Below, piece after piece: positions 26,332 through 35,276 of a stretch of 64,000 nt of DNA (positions are counted from its first letter, which is position 1; every line of letters begins with the position of its first letter). The position numbers were made by a program, and so were the translations under genes. The notes below the pieces were generated by a model. That model saw only the letters and a list, made by a program, of their open reading frames with translations, ran no database searches and had not been told where the DNA came from. The stretch spans positions 62,201 to 126,200 of the forward strand of contig NZ_VDLV01000049.1 of NCBI RefSeq assembly GCF_013608025.1. The letters run 5' to 3'. The stretch comes from Pseudomonas brassicacearum subsp. neoaurantiaca (GTDB lineage Bacteria; Pseudomonadota; Gammaproteobacteria; Pseudomonadales; Pseudomonadaceae).

Positions 26332-27333
26332 ATGACCGAACGTACACTCTCGGAAGCCGAATACGACGCCATCACCGATGCGGCCGCGCATTGGTGCATG
26401 CGTTTGCATGCTGACGACTGCACGGATGCCGAACGGCTGGCGTTCAAGCATTGGCATGACGCCGATCCGCTGCACGCTTTCGAGTACGAAGCCATGCTGG
26501 ACATCTGGGGCACGGCTGAACACCTGCCGCGCGTCGAGCCCGTGCCTGCTGCTTCGAACCGTCGCCCCAGGGCGCGTTGGAGCCAACTGGCCGTCGCCGC
26601 CACGGTGCTCGCGCTGGGCGTGCCCTTGGCGGCTTTCACCGGTTGGAACCTGGGCTGGGTGCCGAACGCCTATCAACGATTCGAGGCGGGCGCGACCGGA
26701 CGGCAAGTTACGCTGGACGATGGCAGCCAGGTGGAACTCAACCTGGGCAGTGAACTGGTGTTTGCCAACTACAAGCATGAACGTCGCGTGACGCTGAAAA
26801 AGGGCGAAGCTTTTTTTGACGTGAGCCACGACAAACAGCATCCGTTTATCGTTCGGGCAGGCCAAGGCCAAGTACGCGTGACCGGCACCCGTTTCAACGT
26901 ATGGTTGTATCAGGATCAGGTCAAGGTCACGCTGCTGGAAGGTTCGGTGTGGGTGAGCAGCAACAAGGCCTCCAATGCCAACGGGGCGCAACTGTCGCCT
27001 GGCATGCAGGCAAGTTACAAGGTTGGCGACTACCAGCCGCAGGTCCGAGAGGTTCCCGCCGACGATAACTCGCTGGCGTGGCGCAATGGCAAACTGGTCC
27101 TCGACAACCTGGCCTTGTCCGACGCGTTGCCGCTGATCAACCGCTACCTCGATCACCCGGTCATGCTGGCCGACAACACCACCGGCACCCTGCGCATCGG
27201 CGGGATCTACAACCTCAACGAGGTGAAGAACCTCGTGCCATCGCTGCCCAAGGTGTTGCCGGTCTATCTGACCCAGAACAAGGACGGCAACCTGGTGCTG
27301 AACGCTATCGGCCCCCGCCCGAGCAAAAACTGA
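26332..27333 (+). CDS. fpvR: FecR-type anti-sigma factor, probable FpvR
   Basis: A 333-residue FecR-family protein. The N-terminal cytoplasmic DUF4880 region carries AAHWCMRLHADDCTDAERLA and FKHWHDADP. A transmembrane helix lies at about residues 84-105, the periplasmic FecR domain is at 115-215 (VTLDDGSQVELNLGSEL, VTGTRFNVWLYQDQVKVTL), and a C-terminal STN-like part follows (LADNTTGTLRIGGIYNL). Such proteins pass a siderophore-receptor signal to an ECF sigma factor. Adjacency to pvdQ and a PA2384-like gene suggests FpvR, which controls PvdS and FpvI. No sigma gene lies next to it, unlike most fecIR pairs. Another FecR role remains possible. Confidence 0.75.
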   Translation: MTERTLSEAEYDAITDAAAHWCMRLHADDCTDAERLAFKHWHDADPLHAFEYEAMLDIWGTAEHLPRVEPVPAASNRRPRARWSQLAVAATVLALGVPLAAFTGWNLGWVPNAYQRFEAGATGRQVTLDDGSQVELNLGSELVFANYKHERRVTLKKGEAFFDVSHDKQHPFIVRAGQGQVRVTGTRFNVWLYQDQVKVTLLEGSVWVSSNKASNANGAQLSPGMQASYKVGDYQPQVREVPADDNSLAWRNGKLVLDNLALSDALPLINRYLDHPVMLADNTTGTLRIGGIYNLNEVKNLVPSLPKVLPVYLTQNKDGNLVLNAIGPRPSKN

Positions 27334-27363
27334 AAAGCCGCGGCCCTTCGGGTCGCGGCTTTT
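27333..27363. terminator. Bidirectional intrinsic terminator between fpvR and pvdQ
   Basis: AAAAGCCGCGGCCC, a TTCG loop and GGTCGCGGCTTTT. The A- and T-runs on both sides of the 10-base stem make it work for both convergent genes. It begins in the last base of the fpvR stop codon. Confidence 0.9.
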
Positions 27364-27377
27364 GTTCATGGCCGCAA

Positions 27378-29726
27378 TTAGTGCGTCACGACCCTGCTCA
27401 CTAGCTCATCCTCTCGAATGGTCATTGCCTGATAATGCGGATCTGCCTTGATCTGCTGCTCGGTAAACGGCAACGCACTCAACTGTCGCTTTGAAAATGC
27501 CTGGGTCTGATCCACCGAATAAGGCGATGAAGGATCGCTGGAAAGCGAGAATGCCAGCAATCCCTGGGCCTTGGGACCGTTGCCATCAAACGTCACCACT
27601 TGCAGATAACTGGTGCCGCTGACCACCTCCCGCTTACCGTTCGCACCCGGCACGCTCTGGATCGCATTGTAGATGCCCAACTCGCCAGGTCCGCCATGAA
27701 TGGGTATGCGCCGGTCAGCACGGCTGGCGACCTGAACATCCTGCCATCGGCTGTCAGCCGGAAGTCCGGCTTTTTTCACCGATTCCAGCGATGCGCGCAT
27801 GGCCTGACGCAACGCCTCGGCAACGGAGGGCCGCTCGACTGCCAGGCCACGCGGGGTATGTTGTGGATCCTTCGGGTCGAACGCCACGCGCCAAAGGCCA
27901 GGCACCGGCTGCAACGCCTGCATGATCTGTTGGAAATGAACGAAACCCACGCCGGTGTCCAGGCTCGCGGTGCGATCCCAGCGTTTCAGGCGAGTGCACA
28001 CCTCGGTCAAAGGCTGCGCGTCGGGCCCCAGGTCGGCGGCGCAAAAAGCCAGCAGGTCTGGCATGACCTGATCGGCCAGGTATACCTGATCGTCCATGAC
28101 CAGACGCTGCAGGTCACTCGCTGTGACCGGTCCCGCCTTGGCCAATTGCGCCAGGCTGTCCAGGGCGAAACGCGCCCGCAGCCCCAGCGGCAGGTCTTGC
28201 TGGCTGACGACTGGCGAATAGCCGGACAAGGGCTGCGCGGGGTTGACCAGCCACGCCGAATCGTTGGAATTTTGCACATAGTCGCGACGCAGCAATTGCG
28301 GAAGTTTATCCGCTGCGAAGATGCCCTTCTGGGCAGCGCCGGCGTCCACGTCCCAGGCACATTCGCTGCGCGAGCCATCCAATACGATCAGTTTCTGCCC
28401 GGCCCTGGGGTCGCTGCAGCGGGCGAGTTTATTGGCGTCGACGTTCGGCACCACGGACACGTTCATGTACAGACTTTGTCCCTGATCGTCCACCGCCAGG
28501 GTGTTGACCCAGGGGATGCCCTGGATCCGCTGGACCGAATCCTGCAGGTCCTTGAGCGTGACGGCGCGGTTCATCGCGTACCACTGCGCCAGCACCCGGT
28601 CGTTTTCCAGGTTGGCATCGCGCAGGCTGTAGGCGAACCGGTTGTCCCAATCCAACTTCCCGGGCCATTGCACGATCGGCCCGAACTGCGAACCGTAGAC
28701 CACCCGGGAAACCGGCTTGACCTGTCCATCGGCTTGCCTGGCGTCCACCGTGACCGTCTGTTGGCTCATCGGCACGGACTTGCCGTCCAGCAGATAGTGG
28801 GTTGGATCCTTGGGATCCAGTTGCAGGCGGTACAGCGTGAAATGCTTGGACGTGTCGACGGTATGGGTCCAGGCCAGGTGCTGGCTGAACCCGATGTTGA
28901 TCATCGGCAGGCCCGGCAACGCTGCACCCATGACGTCCAGCTTGCCCGGTATCGTCAGGTGCATCTGATAGAACCGCATGCCTCCCACCCAAGGGAAGTG
29001 CGGGTTCGCCAACAACATGCCACGCCCGTTGAATGACCGTTCGCTGCCGATCGCCAGAGCGTTACTGCCGCGCTCCAGGGCAAAGCGCTGTTGGTGGGCC
29101 GCCGCAACCGCGAAGCCGGACGTCGAAACGGCCGCCTGCGCGGTGGCCTTGGGCGGCTGCGCGCCGGCCAAGGCCTCGGCGAACTGGCCGACGCCGCCCT
29201 CCACCAGCAGGCGCCGGGTCAGCTTGACGAGATCCAGCGCGGTGATCGGCCGAACCCACTCGCTTGCACACTGTTCCGGCAGGCCTTTCGCCTTGCGTTC
29301 GGCCAGCGCACGGTTGTAGCCGGCGGCATAGCCTTCTACCAGTTGCTGGACCTCGGGTGTCTGGGCCTGCCAGAAACCGGATACCGCTTGCGGCGTATTG
29401 AGCCACGAAAAGAACACATCGCTGGCACGGTTTTCCCGCTGCTCGACAGTCACCTGCTCCGGGCCGAAATAGCGCGAGCGCTGCCCATTGACCGTCACGA
29501 TCTCGTTGGCCAGCAGGCACAGGTTGTCCTGCGCATACGCATACCCGATGCCATACCCCAACCCCCGCTCATCCTGGGCACGAATGTGCGGCACGCCAAA
29601 ACTGGTGCGACGAATTTCGGCAGTGACCTGCCCGGCCTCGCCTCGCGCGCTGACGACGGTACTCAAGCCCAGGGTCATCCCCAGCAAGGCACCGGCGAGA
29701 CAAAACCTCGATAACTGCCCGGACAT
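27378..29726 (-). CDS. pvdQ: PvdQ, acyl-homoserine-lactone / pyoverdine-precursor acylase
   Basis: A 782-residue periplasmic Ntn-hydrolase. The signal peptide ends near VVSA. The alpha chain contains RTSFGVPHIRAQDERGLGYG. Autocatalytic cleavage is expected at the Gly-Ser of LERGSNALAIG, where Ser221 becomes the N-terminal nucleophile of the beta chain. Other family stretches are MLLANPHFPW, HLAWTHTVDTSKHFTLYRL and VQNSNDSAWLVNP. The match to P. aeruginosa PvdQ as I know it is strong throughout. PvdQ removes the fatty acid from acylated pyoverdine precursors and can degrade long-chain AHLs. ATG at 29726 is preferred; the upstream GTG at 29738 overlaps its own ribosome site. A candidate PvdS box lies about 115 bases upstream. 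Confidence 0.93.
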   Translation of the reverse strand: MSGQLSRFCLAGALLGMTLGLSTVVSARGEAGQVTAEIRRTSFGVPHIRAQDERGLGYGIGYAYAQDNLCLLANEIVTVNGQRSRYFGPEQVTVEQRENRASDVFFSWLNTPQAVSGFWQAQTPEVQQLVEGYAAGYNRALAERKAKGLPEQCASEWVRPITALDLVKLTRRLLVEGGVGQFAEALAGAQPPKATAQAAVSTSGFAVAAAHQQRFALERGSNALAIGSERSFNGRGMLLANPHFPWVGGMRFYQMHLTIPGKLDVMGAALPGLPMINIGFSQHLAWTHTVDTSKHFTLYRLQLDPKDPTHYLLDGKSVPMSQQTVTVDARQADGQVKPVSRVVYGSQFGPIVQWPGKLDWDNRFAYSLRDANLENDRVLAQWYAMNRAVTLKDLQDSVQRIQGIPWVNTLAVDDQGQSLYMNVSVVPNVDANKLARCSDPRAGQKLIVLDGSRSECAWDVDAGAAQKGIFAADKLPQLLRRDYVQNSNDSAWLVNPAQPLSGYSPVVSQQDLPLGLRARFALDSLAQLAKAGPVTASDLQRLVMDDQVYLADQVMPDLLAFCAADLGPDAQPLTEVCTRLKRWDRTASLDTGVGFVHFQQIMQALQPVPGLWRVAFDPKDPQHTPRGLAVERPSVAEALRQAMRASLESVKKAGLPADSRWQDVQVASRADRRIPIHGGPGELGIYNAIQSVPGANGKREVVSGTSYLQVVTFDGNGPKAQGLLAFSLSSDPSSPYSVDQTQAFSKRQLSALPFTEQQIKADPHYQAMTIREDELVSRVVTH

Positions 29727-29840
29727 TCCCACATTCACTCCTGATCAAAAGCGCTCAAGGACCAGGGCCGTAGAAACCGGCGACCTGGTCTGAAATACAA
29801 CGGCGACGTGCTTGAACGCAAAAAGCGCCTTCCTTGAGGA

Positions 29841-29864
29841 CGAACCGGATGAAAAAAAATTAAT
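29841..29864 (-). promoter_or_regulatory. Candidate PvdS iron-starvation (IS) box upstream of pvdQ
   Basis: On the minus strand the sequence is TTAAT, 16 bases, then CGT. The known PvdS promoter element is TAAAT-N16/17-CGT, so this has one mismatch. It lies about 115 bases before the pvdQ ATG and points toward it. Confidence 0.45.
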
Positions 29865-30009
29865 GGCCCAGCGACCCGCTTTTACGGGGAGTTGAACGTG
29901 TCCAGGCAAATTTTTCACATCACTCCCCTCATGATTGGCCGCTCTGGTTCGTCCTATTACAGGAGAGCACTTGTGATCTTTTCTGTCTGGCTGGTAAGGA
30001 GTTTTCTAC

Positions 30010-30387
30010 ATGCATAACGCGCAACTACCCATGGAGGGTAAGCCAGGTTCGTCCCGTGGCACGCTGACCGCGCCCAACAGTGTCTTCGGTTCGCCGGAGC
30101 GAACCAGCAACGAGCAGATCAAACGCCTGCTCAAGAGCTATGGGCTCAGGACAAGCCTGATTCGCCTGAAGGTGATCGACGCCTTGCTGAAGGCCGCCGA
30201 GGAAAATCGCCAATTGGGCGTGAGAGGCGTTCATAACCAGTTGCTGGGGCTGGACATTCCGTTGTCCTTCCTGAGCGTGCGCGAAGTCCTGAAGCGCTTG
30301 TGCAGCGAAGGCGTGGTCACGCTCAATCCCGATAAAAGCTACAGCTTGCATCACCAGGCCGTGGCCCGGCTCAGTGCGGCGGAATAA
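30010..30387 (+). CDS. Small Fur-like winged-helix protein, PA2384 type
   Basis: A 125-residue protein. Residues 35-115 form a winged helix like the Fur DNA-binding domain (IKRLLKSYGLRTSLIRLKVI, then SVREVLKRLCSEGVVTLNPD). The Fur metal-binding dimerisation domain, with its His/Cys cluster, is absent. In P. aeruginosa the gene next to pvdQ (PA2384) encodes a Fur-like protein linked to iron response; the same neighbourhood here supports homology. It is divergent from pvdQ, with AAGGAG nine bases before the ATG. It is likely an iron-responsive regulator, but direct metal sensing is doubtful given the missing domain. Confidence 0.75.
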   Translation: MHNAQLPMEGKPGSSRGTLTAPNSVFGSPERTSNEQIKRLLKSYGLRTSLIRLKVIDALLKAAEENRQLGVRGVHNQLLGLDIPLSFLSVREVLKRLCSEGVVTLNPDKSYSLHHQAVARLSAAE

Positions 30388-30394
30388 GCGGCGC

Positions 30395-30583
30395 TCAGGG
30401 CTTGACCTTGCGCCGCATCACACCGTTGATCACCACGACGATGACCGCCACGGCAATGGCGATGTATTGAAACAGCTGCTCGCTGATCATGCCCTTGCCT
30501 TGCATCCAGGACAGTCCGAGCATGATCGCCAGGACCACGACAACCACCAGAATCGAGTATTTCAAACGTTGCGAATGAGTCAT
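30395..30583 (-). CDS. Small two-helix membrane protein
   Basis: A 62-residue protein with two hydrophobic helices (YSILVVVVVLAIMLGLSWM and FQYIAIAVAVIVVVINGVM), a short polar loop between them and a basic C-terminus RRKVKP. The pattern suits a small inner-membrane protein with both ends in the cytoplasm. It converges on the Fur-like gene with a gap of 7 bases. Family unknown. Confidence 0.7.
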   Translation of the reverse strand: MTHSQRLKYSILVVVVVLAIMLGLSWMQGKGMISEQLFQYIAIAVAVIVVVINGVMRRKVKP

Positions 30584-31010
30584 TTGCCAGCTTCCTGAAG
30601 TGATTCGTTCTGCCTGTCATCCGTTTTCCAGACACCGTCTTGCCAGTGCCACGGCGCGATGCAGGCAGCGGCCTATGGTACAGCCGCCCGTACATTGTGC
30701 GCGACTGAGTTGCGGGTAACCGCCGAGGTCTTCTTCACCGGGATAATGCCCACCGACACAGCGCGAGGTTGGCAGGCGCTGTTCCACCGCGTTGCAGAGC
30801 CACGCCAGCTCGATCTGCAATCCGCCTCCATGCAACGCCTCCACGATGAATGGCAGGCTCACGCCCAAGCCTGGAAAACCACGCAGGCCAGCTCGGCCGC
30901 CCGACATAACGCCCCCCGCTACATTCAAGCTATCGGCGGGGAAGCCGATACAAGCTGGTACGTCCATACCAATTGCTTCTGAAAGACGCCTTCGTGCAAG
31001 GAACACCCAC
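30584..31010. other. 427-base region with no secure gene, upstream of the chemoreceptor
   Basis: Two overlapping open frames exist: plus 30659-30982 (107 codons, ending 28 bases before the chemoreceptor ATG) and minus 30617-31030. Neither has a good ribosome site or a recognisable fold. The plus frame ends in a fairly protein-like stretch (SMQRLHDEWQAHAQAWKTTQ) and could be a decayed gene remnant. The region must hold the chemoreceptor promoter. Confidence 0.4.
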
Positions 31011-33002
31011 ATGCCCTCATTGCGCACCATTCAGGCCCGCTACACGCTGTTCCTGATTCTGTTCATCCTGGTGTTATCCATCCTCACCGTCGTCGGCATC
31101 AGTTACCTGGTCGCGCCCAAGCTGCGCCATACCGAGGAGCAAGTGGTGTTGAACCGTATTGCCGAGGTCGCCGAACAGATCAAGGGCGAACTCAACAAGG
31201 TACAAGCCCAGCAACGTAGCATCACCCAGACCATTCCATTGCTCGACAGCGACGCCATCGACAAGGTGTTGCCGGGCCTGGTGGATCAGTACGGCGAGCT
31301 GAAAGTCTTCGGTGGCGGGATCTGGCCATTGCCCAACCAACGGGCGGAAGGCCGTAGCAAATTCAGCACCTTCTGGCATCGCGATGCCTCGGGCAAGCTG
31401 ATCGTCAACACGTTCTGGAACAGCGACGCCGCGCCAAACTATTACGAGCAACCCTGGCACAAGGGCGGCATGGCCACGCCCCCTGGCAAATGCGCCTGGG
31501 CCGCCGCCTATAAGGACGACGCCAGTGCCGAACCACGCACCAACTGTGCGATGGCGATCCAGAAGAACGGCGCGCCTTATGGCGTCTCCACCATTGACGT
31601 GACCTTGGGTTTCTTCAACGACCTGATTGCACGCAAGGAAGCCGAACTCAGCGCCGAGATGCTGATCGTTGAAGGCGACGGCAAGATCATCAGCAACAGC
31701 TCGCGGATCAGCGGCCCGATTGTGCTCAAGAACATCAGCGATCTGGCGTCGACATCACCGTTTGCGGCCCAGGTCAAGGCGGGCCTGGCCAACCGTGACC
31801 AACTGCAGCGCGTCGAATTCGATAACAAGGGCGAAGCCAGCACGTTCTTCATGCGGCCCATCGAAGGCTCGCCCTGGTTCCTCGCCACCGCGTTGCCGAC
31901 CCGCCTGATCACCGCCCAACGTGATGACGTTTTGAACACGCTGAGCCTGTTGCAGGTTCCCATGGTGATCCTGTTGGTGCTGATGCAACTGTATGCGATC
32001 CGCCAACTGACCCACCGCATGAAGATTCTCAAGGGCAACATCGATGCGCTGTCCACCGGCGACGCCGACCTGACCCGACGCATTACCATTCGCGCTGAAG
32101 ACGAACTGGGCGCCATCGGTCACTCGGTCAACAAGTTCATCGCCTACCTGCAAGACATGATCGGCGAAGTCACCCAAGCCACCGGCGCAATGGCTTCGAG
32201 CCTGGACAAACTGCAGCAGACATCGGCCCACACCAGCGAAATCCTCATGCGTCACGCCTCGGAAACCGATCAGACGGTGACGGCCATCACCGAGATGAGC
32301 TCCACGGCTGAGAGCGTCGCGCAAAACGCGGCGGAGACGGCCGCGTTCACCCAGCGGGCCAACGAGCATGCCGATCGTTCTCGCGTAGTCGTCGGTGAAG
32401 CCTCCAACAGCGTCGTAGCGTTGATCGATGAAGTCGCCAGCGCCACGCGCAAAGTGGAAGACATGCAGCAGGACGCGCAACGCATCACCGAGATCCTTGG
32501 CGTCATCGGCGCCATCGCCGGGCAGACCAACCTGCTGGCCCTCAACGCCGCCATCGAAGCCGCCCGGGCCGGCGAACAGGGCCGTGGCTTCGCGGTCGTC
32601 GCCGACGAAGTCCGCGCCCTCGCCGCCCGCACCCAGGCCAGCACCTCGGAAATCAACGAAATGCTGACCCGCCTGACCCAAGGCGTGAGCTCGTCGGTGG
32701 CGGCCATGGAAAACACCCAGGCCAGTTGCCAGTCCGCTGCCGACGCCACCTCACGGGTGAACTCGGGCCTGGACGAAATGGCCGGTTCGGTCAGCCAGAT
32801 CAACAGCCTGAGCACGCAGATCGCCACCGCCGCCGAGCAACAGAGCGCGGTGACCGAGGAGATCAACCGGAGCATGGTGCAGATTCGTCACATGGTCGAA
32901 GAACTGGTGGAAAGTGGCTTGGCCAGCGCAACCAACACCAAGCAACTGCTGGAAGCCAACACGCGGGTGAATGCGATCATGGGCCGGTTCAAGGTTCGCT
33001 AG
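31011..33002 (+). CDS. Methyl-accepting chemotaxis protein
   Basis: A 663-residue chemoreceptor. Transmembrane helix 1 lies at about 10-32. A long periplasmic Cache-type sensor domain covers 35-300 (FGGGIWPLPNQRAEGRSKFS, YGVSTIDVTLGFFNDLIARK). TM2 is at about 305-325, HAMP at about 326-380 (GDADLTRRITIRAEDELGAI), and the cytoplasmic signalling domain follows with its hairpin tip (IAGQTNLLALNAAIEAARAG). The dCache-like sensor suggests direct small-molecule sensing; the ligand is unknown. ATG at 31011 gives the proper N-terminal helix; longer upstream starts are not needed. No che genes are nearby. Confidence 0.92.
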   Translation: MPSLRTIQARYTLFLILFILVLSILTVVGISYLVAPKLRHTEEQVVLNRIAEVAEQIKGELNKVQAQQRSITQTIPLLDSDAIDKVLPGLVDQYGELKVFGGGIWPLPNQRAEGRSKFSTFWHRDASGKLIVNTFWNSDAAPNYYEQPWHKGGMATPPGKCAWAAAYKDDASAEPRTNCAMAIQKNGAPYGVSTIDVTLGFFNDLIARKEAELSAEMLIVEGDGKIISNSSRISGPIVLKNISDLASTSPFAAQVKAGLANRDQLQRVEFDNKGEASTFFMRPIEGSPWFLATALPTRLITAQRDDVLNTLSLLQVPMVILLVLMQLYAIRQLTHRMKILKGNIDALSTGDADLTRRITIRAEDELGAIGHSVNKFIAYLQDMIGEVTQATGAMASSLDKLQQTSAHTSEILMRHASETDQTVTAITEMSSTAESVAQNAAETAAFTQRANEHADRSRVVVGEASNSVVALIDEVASATRKVEDMQQDAQRITEILGVIGAIAGQTNLLALNAAIEAARAGEQGRGFAVVADEVRALAARTQASTSEINEMLTRLTQGVSSSVAAMENTQASCQSAADATSRVNSGLDEMAGSVSQINSLSTQIATAAEQQSAVTEEINRSMVQIRHMVEELVESGLASATNTKQLLEANTRVNAIMGRFKVR

Positions 33003-33058
33003 AGCGTCCCCACACTCCAGGGGTTGAACAGACATCCCGCGTTCACCCCGACCTTTCT

Positions 33059-33147
33059 GTGGGAGCGAGCTTGCTCGCGATAGCATTGGATCCGCCGACA
33101 TCAATGTTGGATGTTCGATCGCTATCGCGAGCAAGCTCGCTCCCACA
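33059..33147. repeat. Paired REP palindrome
   Basis: Inverted copies of the TGTGGGAGCGAGCTTGCTCG unit with a spacer of about 40 bases, 57 bases after the chemoreceptor stop. Same family as at 2688. Confidence 0.88.
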
Positions 33148-33267
33148 GGGTTCTGTTCCGTCCCCAATCTGACAATTCTGTAATCCGCCCCTCAGCCTCC
33201 CGTCAGGCCCCCGCCGCTACTCTGGTATCCTCCCTCTCAAACTCCGTTCGCCAAGAGACCGATTCCG

Positions 33268-33714
33268 ATGGCCAATCCCCTGCACCTGCTCGCCCTGAGC
33301 GCCCTGTTCATGTCCACCCTGGCCCAGGCCGCCGAACCCGTCAGCATCGACGTGCACCGCGACGCCAATTGCGGTTGCTGCAAGAAATGGATCTCCCATC
33401 TGCAGGCCAACGGTTTCAAGGTCAATGACCATGTCGAAGCCGACATGAGTTCGGTCAAGCAGCGCCTGGGCGTGGCGCCGAACCTGCGCTCCTGCCACAC
33501 CGCCGAGATCAACGGCAAATTCGTCGAGGGCCACGTGCTAGCTGATCAAGTGCTGGCGTTGAGCAAGCGCGATGACTTGCTCGGCGTCGCCGCACCGGGC
33601 ATGCCGATGGGCTCGCCGGGTATGGAAATGGATGGCATGAGCGATGCCTATCAAGTGATCGGCCAGAAAAAGGACGGCACGCAAACCGTCGTGGCGGATT
33701 ATCCAGCTCACTGA
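33268..33714 (+). CDS. DUF411 periplasmic metal-binding protein
   Basis: A 148-residue exported protein. The signal peptide ends at LAQAA. The mature N-terminus has a thioredoxin-like strand with the metal/disulfide motif CGCC (DVHRDANCGCCKKWISHLQA), then SCHTAEINGKFVEGHV, the DUF411 signature. The C-terminal tail is Met-rich (PGMPMGSPGMEMDGM), which suits copper binding. DUF411 proteins are often found with copper resistance genes, but none are adjacent here. Its stop overlaps the start of the YqaA-type gene by one base, so the two are co-translated. Confidence 0.85.
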   Translation: MANPLHLLALSALFMSTLAQAAEPVSIDVHRDANCGCCKKWISHLQANGFKVNDHVEADMSSVKQRLGVAPNLRSCHTAEINGKFVEGHVLADQVLALSKRDDLLGVAAPGMPMGSPGMEMDGMSDAYQVIGQKKDGTQTVVADYPAH

Positions 33715-34148
33715 TGGCGGGTGCTTATGTCGGGCTTTTCCTGACGGCGTTTGGCGCAGCGACTCTGCTGCCGCTGCAATCGGAAGCGCTGTTGGTCGCC
33801 CTGTTGCTCAGCGAGCGTCAAGCAGCCTGGCTGCTGATGGGCGTCGCGACCTTGGGCAATGTCTTGGGTTCGCTGGTGAACTGGTGGCTGGGCACCCGCC
33901 TCGAACAGTTCAAGGATCGCCGCTGGTTTCCTGTCAGCCCGTCCCATCTGGACAAGGCTCGCCGGCATTATCAACGCTACGGGTATTGGTCTCTGTTGCT
34001 CAGTTGGCTGCCGATCATTGGCGACCCCCTGACGCTGGTGGCCGGCGTGATGGGTGAGCCGTGGCGACGCTTCCTGTTGATCGTCACCCTCGCCAAGGGC
34101 CTGCGTTATGGCGTGCTCGTGCTGGCGACCCTGGGCTGGATGGGTTGA
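33714..34148 (+). CDS. YqaA-type (VTT/DedA-like) small membrane protein
   Basis: A 144-residue inner-membrane protein with four to five hydrophobic segments. The family pattern is GNVLGSLVNWWLGTRLEQF followed by an amphipathic loop and SWLPIIGDPLTLVAGVMGEP, which holds the conserved G-D-P-x-T-x-x-A-G motif of the YqaA/VTT group. DedA-related proteins are linked to membrane lipid handling and homeostasis. It is coupled to the DUF411 gene by overlap of the stop and start codons. Confidence 0.85.
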   Translation: MAGAYVGLFLTAFGAATLLPLQSEALLVALLLSERQAAWLLMGVATLGNVLGSLVNWWLGTRLEQFKDRRWFPVSPSHLDKARRHYQRYGYWSLLLSWLPIIGDPLTLVAGVMGEPWRRFLLIVTLAKGLRYGVLVLATLGWMG

Positions 34149-34233
34149 ACATTCCAACGGTTCGGTTGCCTGTGATTAATGTCGCCATAATCGGACCGTT
34201 CCAGGATCGGCCGGTTGCTCAAGGAGATTGATC

Positions 34234-35265
34234 ATGCCGTGTTTGACCACCCGCTGGCTGCCCAGCCTGTTCTTGCTCGCTGCCCTGCCGATGTTCGCCC
34301 GGGCCGAGACGCCGCCCGAAGGCCCCGCCTATGGACCGCAGCTCGAAGGTTTCGAGTACCCCTATACGCTCAAGCACTTTTCCCTCCAGTCCCACGGCAA
34401 ACCGTTGCAGATGGGCTATATGGACGTGCCCGCCCAAGGCAAGGCCAACGGGCGCAGCGTCGTGCTGATGCATGGCAAGAACTTCTGCGGCGCCACCTGG
34501 GGCGACTCGATCAAGGCCCTCAGCGACGCCGGGTATCGGGTCATCGCGCCAGACCAGATCGGCTTCTGCAGCTCCAGCAAACCGGACCATTATCAGTACA
34601 GCTTCCAGCAGTTGGCGACCAACACCAACGCCCTACTCAAGGCGCTTGGCGTGCAGAAAGCCATCGTCGTAGGCCACTCCACCGGCGGCATGCTCGCCAC
34701 CCGTTACGCCTTGCAGTTCCCCGACCAGGTCGAGCGCCTGGCGATGGTCAATCCGATCGGCCTCGAAGACTGGAAAGCCTTGGGCGTGCCCTACCGCACC
34801 GTGGACCAATGGTACGAACGCGAGTTGAAACTCAACGCCGAGGGCATTCGCAACTATGAGCGCAACACCTATTACGGCGGACGCTGGAAGCCGGAGTTCG
34901 ACCGCTGGGTGGACATGCTCGCCGGTTTGAACAAAGGGCCGGGCCATACGCAAGTCGCCTGGAACTCGGCGCTGATCTACGACATGATCTTCACCCAGCC
35001 GGTCTATTACGAGTTCAAAAATCTCAAGGCGCCAACGCTGTTGCTGATCGGTACGTCCGATACCACGGCCATCGGCAGCGACATTGCTCCGCCCGCCGTG
35101 AAAGCCAAGCTGGGTAAATATGACGTGCTGGGTAAGCAGGTCGCGCAATTGATCCCGCGGTCAACGCTGGTGGAGTTCCCCAACTTGGGGCACGCGCCCC
35201 AGATGGAAGAGCCGGATCGGTTCCACAAGGCCCTGTTGGGCTGGCTGGACAAACCCATTCCCTGA
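34234..35265 (+). CDS. Secreted alpha/beta hydrolase
   Basis: A 343-residue alpha/beta-hydrolase with a Sec signal peptide (MPCLTTRWLPSLFLLAALPM). The oxyanion loop is LMHGKNFCGATWG, the nucleophile elbow is GHSTGG (Ser149), and the catalytic His lies in NLGHAPQMEEPDRF. A cap region at about 200-250 is rich in aromatic and charged residues. The substrate is unknown; esters or lipids are plausible. The ATG at 34234 has AAGGAG at good spacing. A D-2-hydroxyacid dehydrogenase gene starts 11 bases downstream, so they probably form an operon. Confidence 0.87.
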   Translation: MPCLTTRWLPSLFLLAALPMFARAETPPEGPAYGPQLEGFEYPYTLKHFSLQSHGKPLQMGYMDVPAQGKANGRSVVLMHGKNFCGATWGDSIKALSDAGYRVIAPDQIGFCSSSKPDHYQYSFQQLATNTNALLKALGVQKAIVVGHSTGGMLATRYALQFPDQVERLAMVNPIGLEDWKALGVPYRTVDQWYERELKLNAEGIRNYERNTYYGGRWKPEFDRWVDMLAGLNKGPGHTQVAWNSALIYDMIFTQPVYYEFKNLKAPTLLLIGTSDTTAIGSDIAPPAVKAKLGKYDVLGKQVAQLIPRSTLVEFPNLGHAPQMEEPDRFHKALLGWLDKPIP

Positions 35266-35276
35266 CGAGGTGTTCC

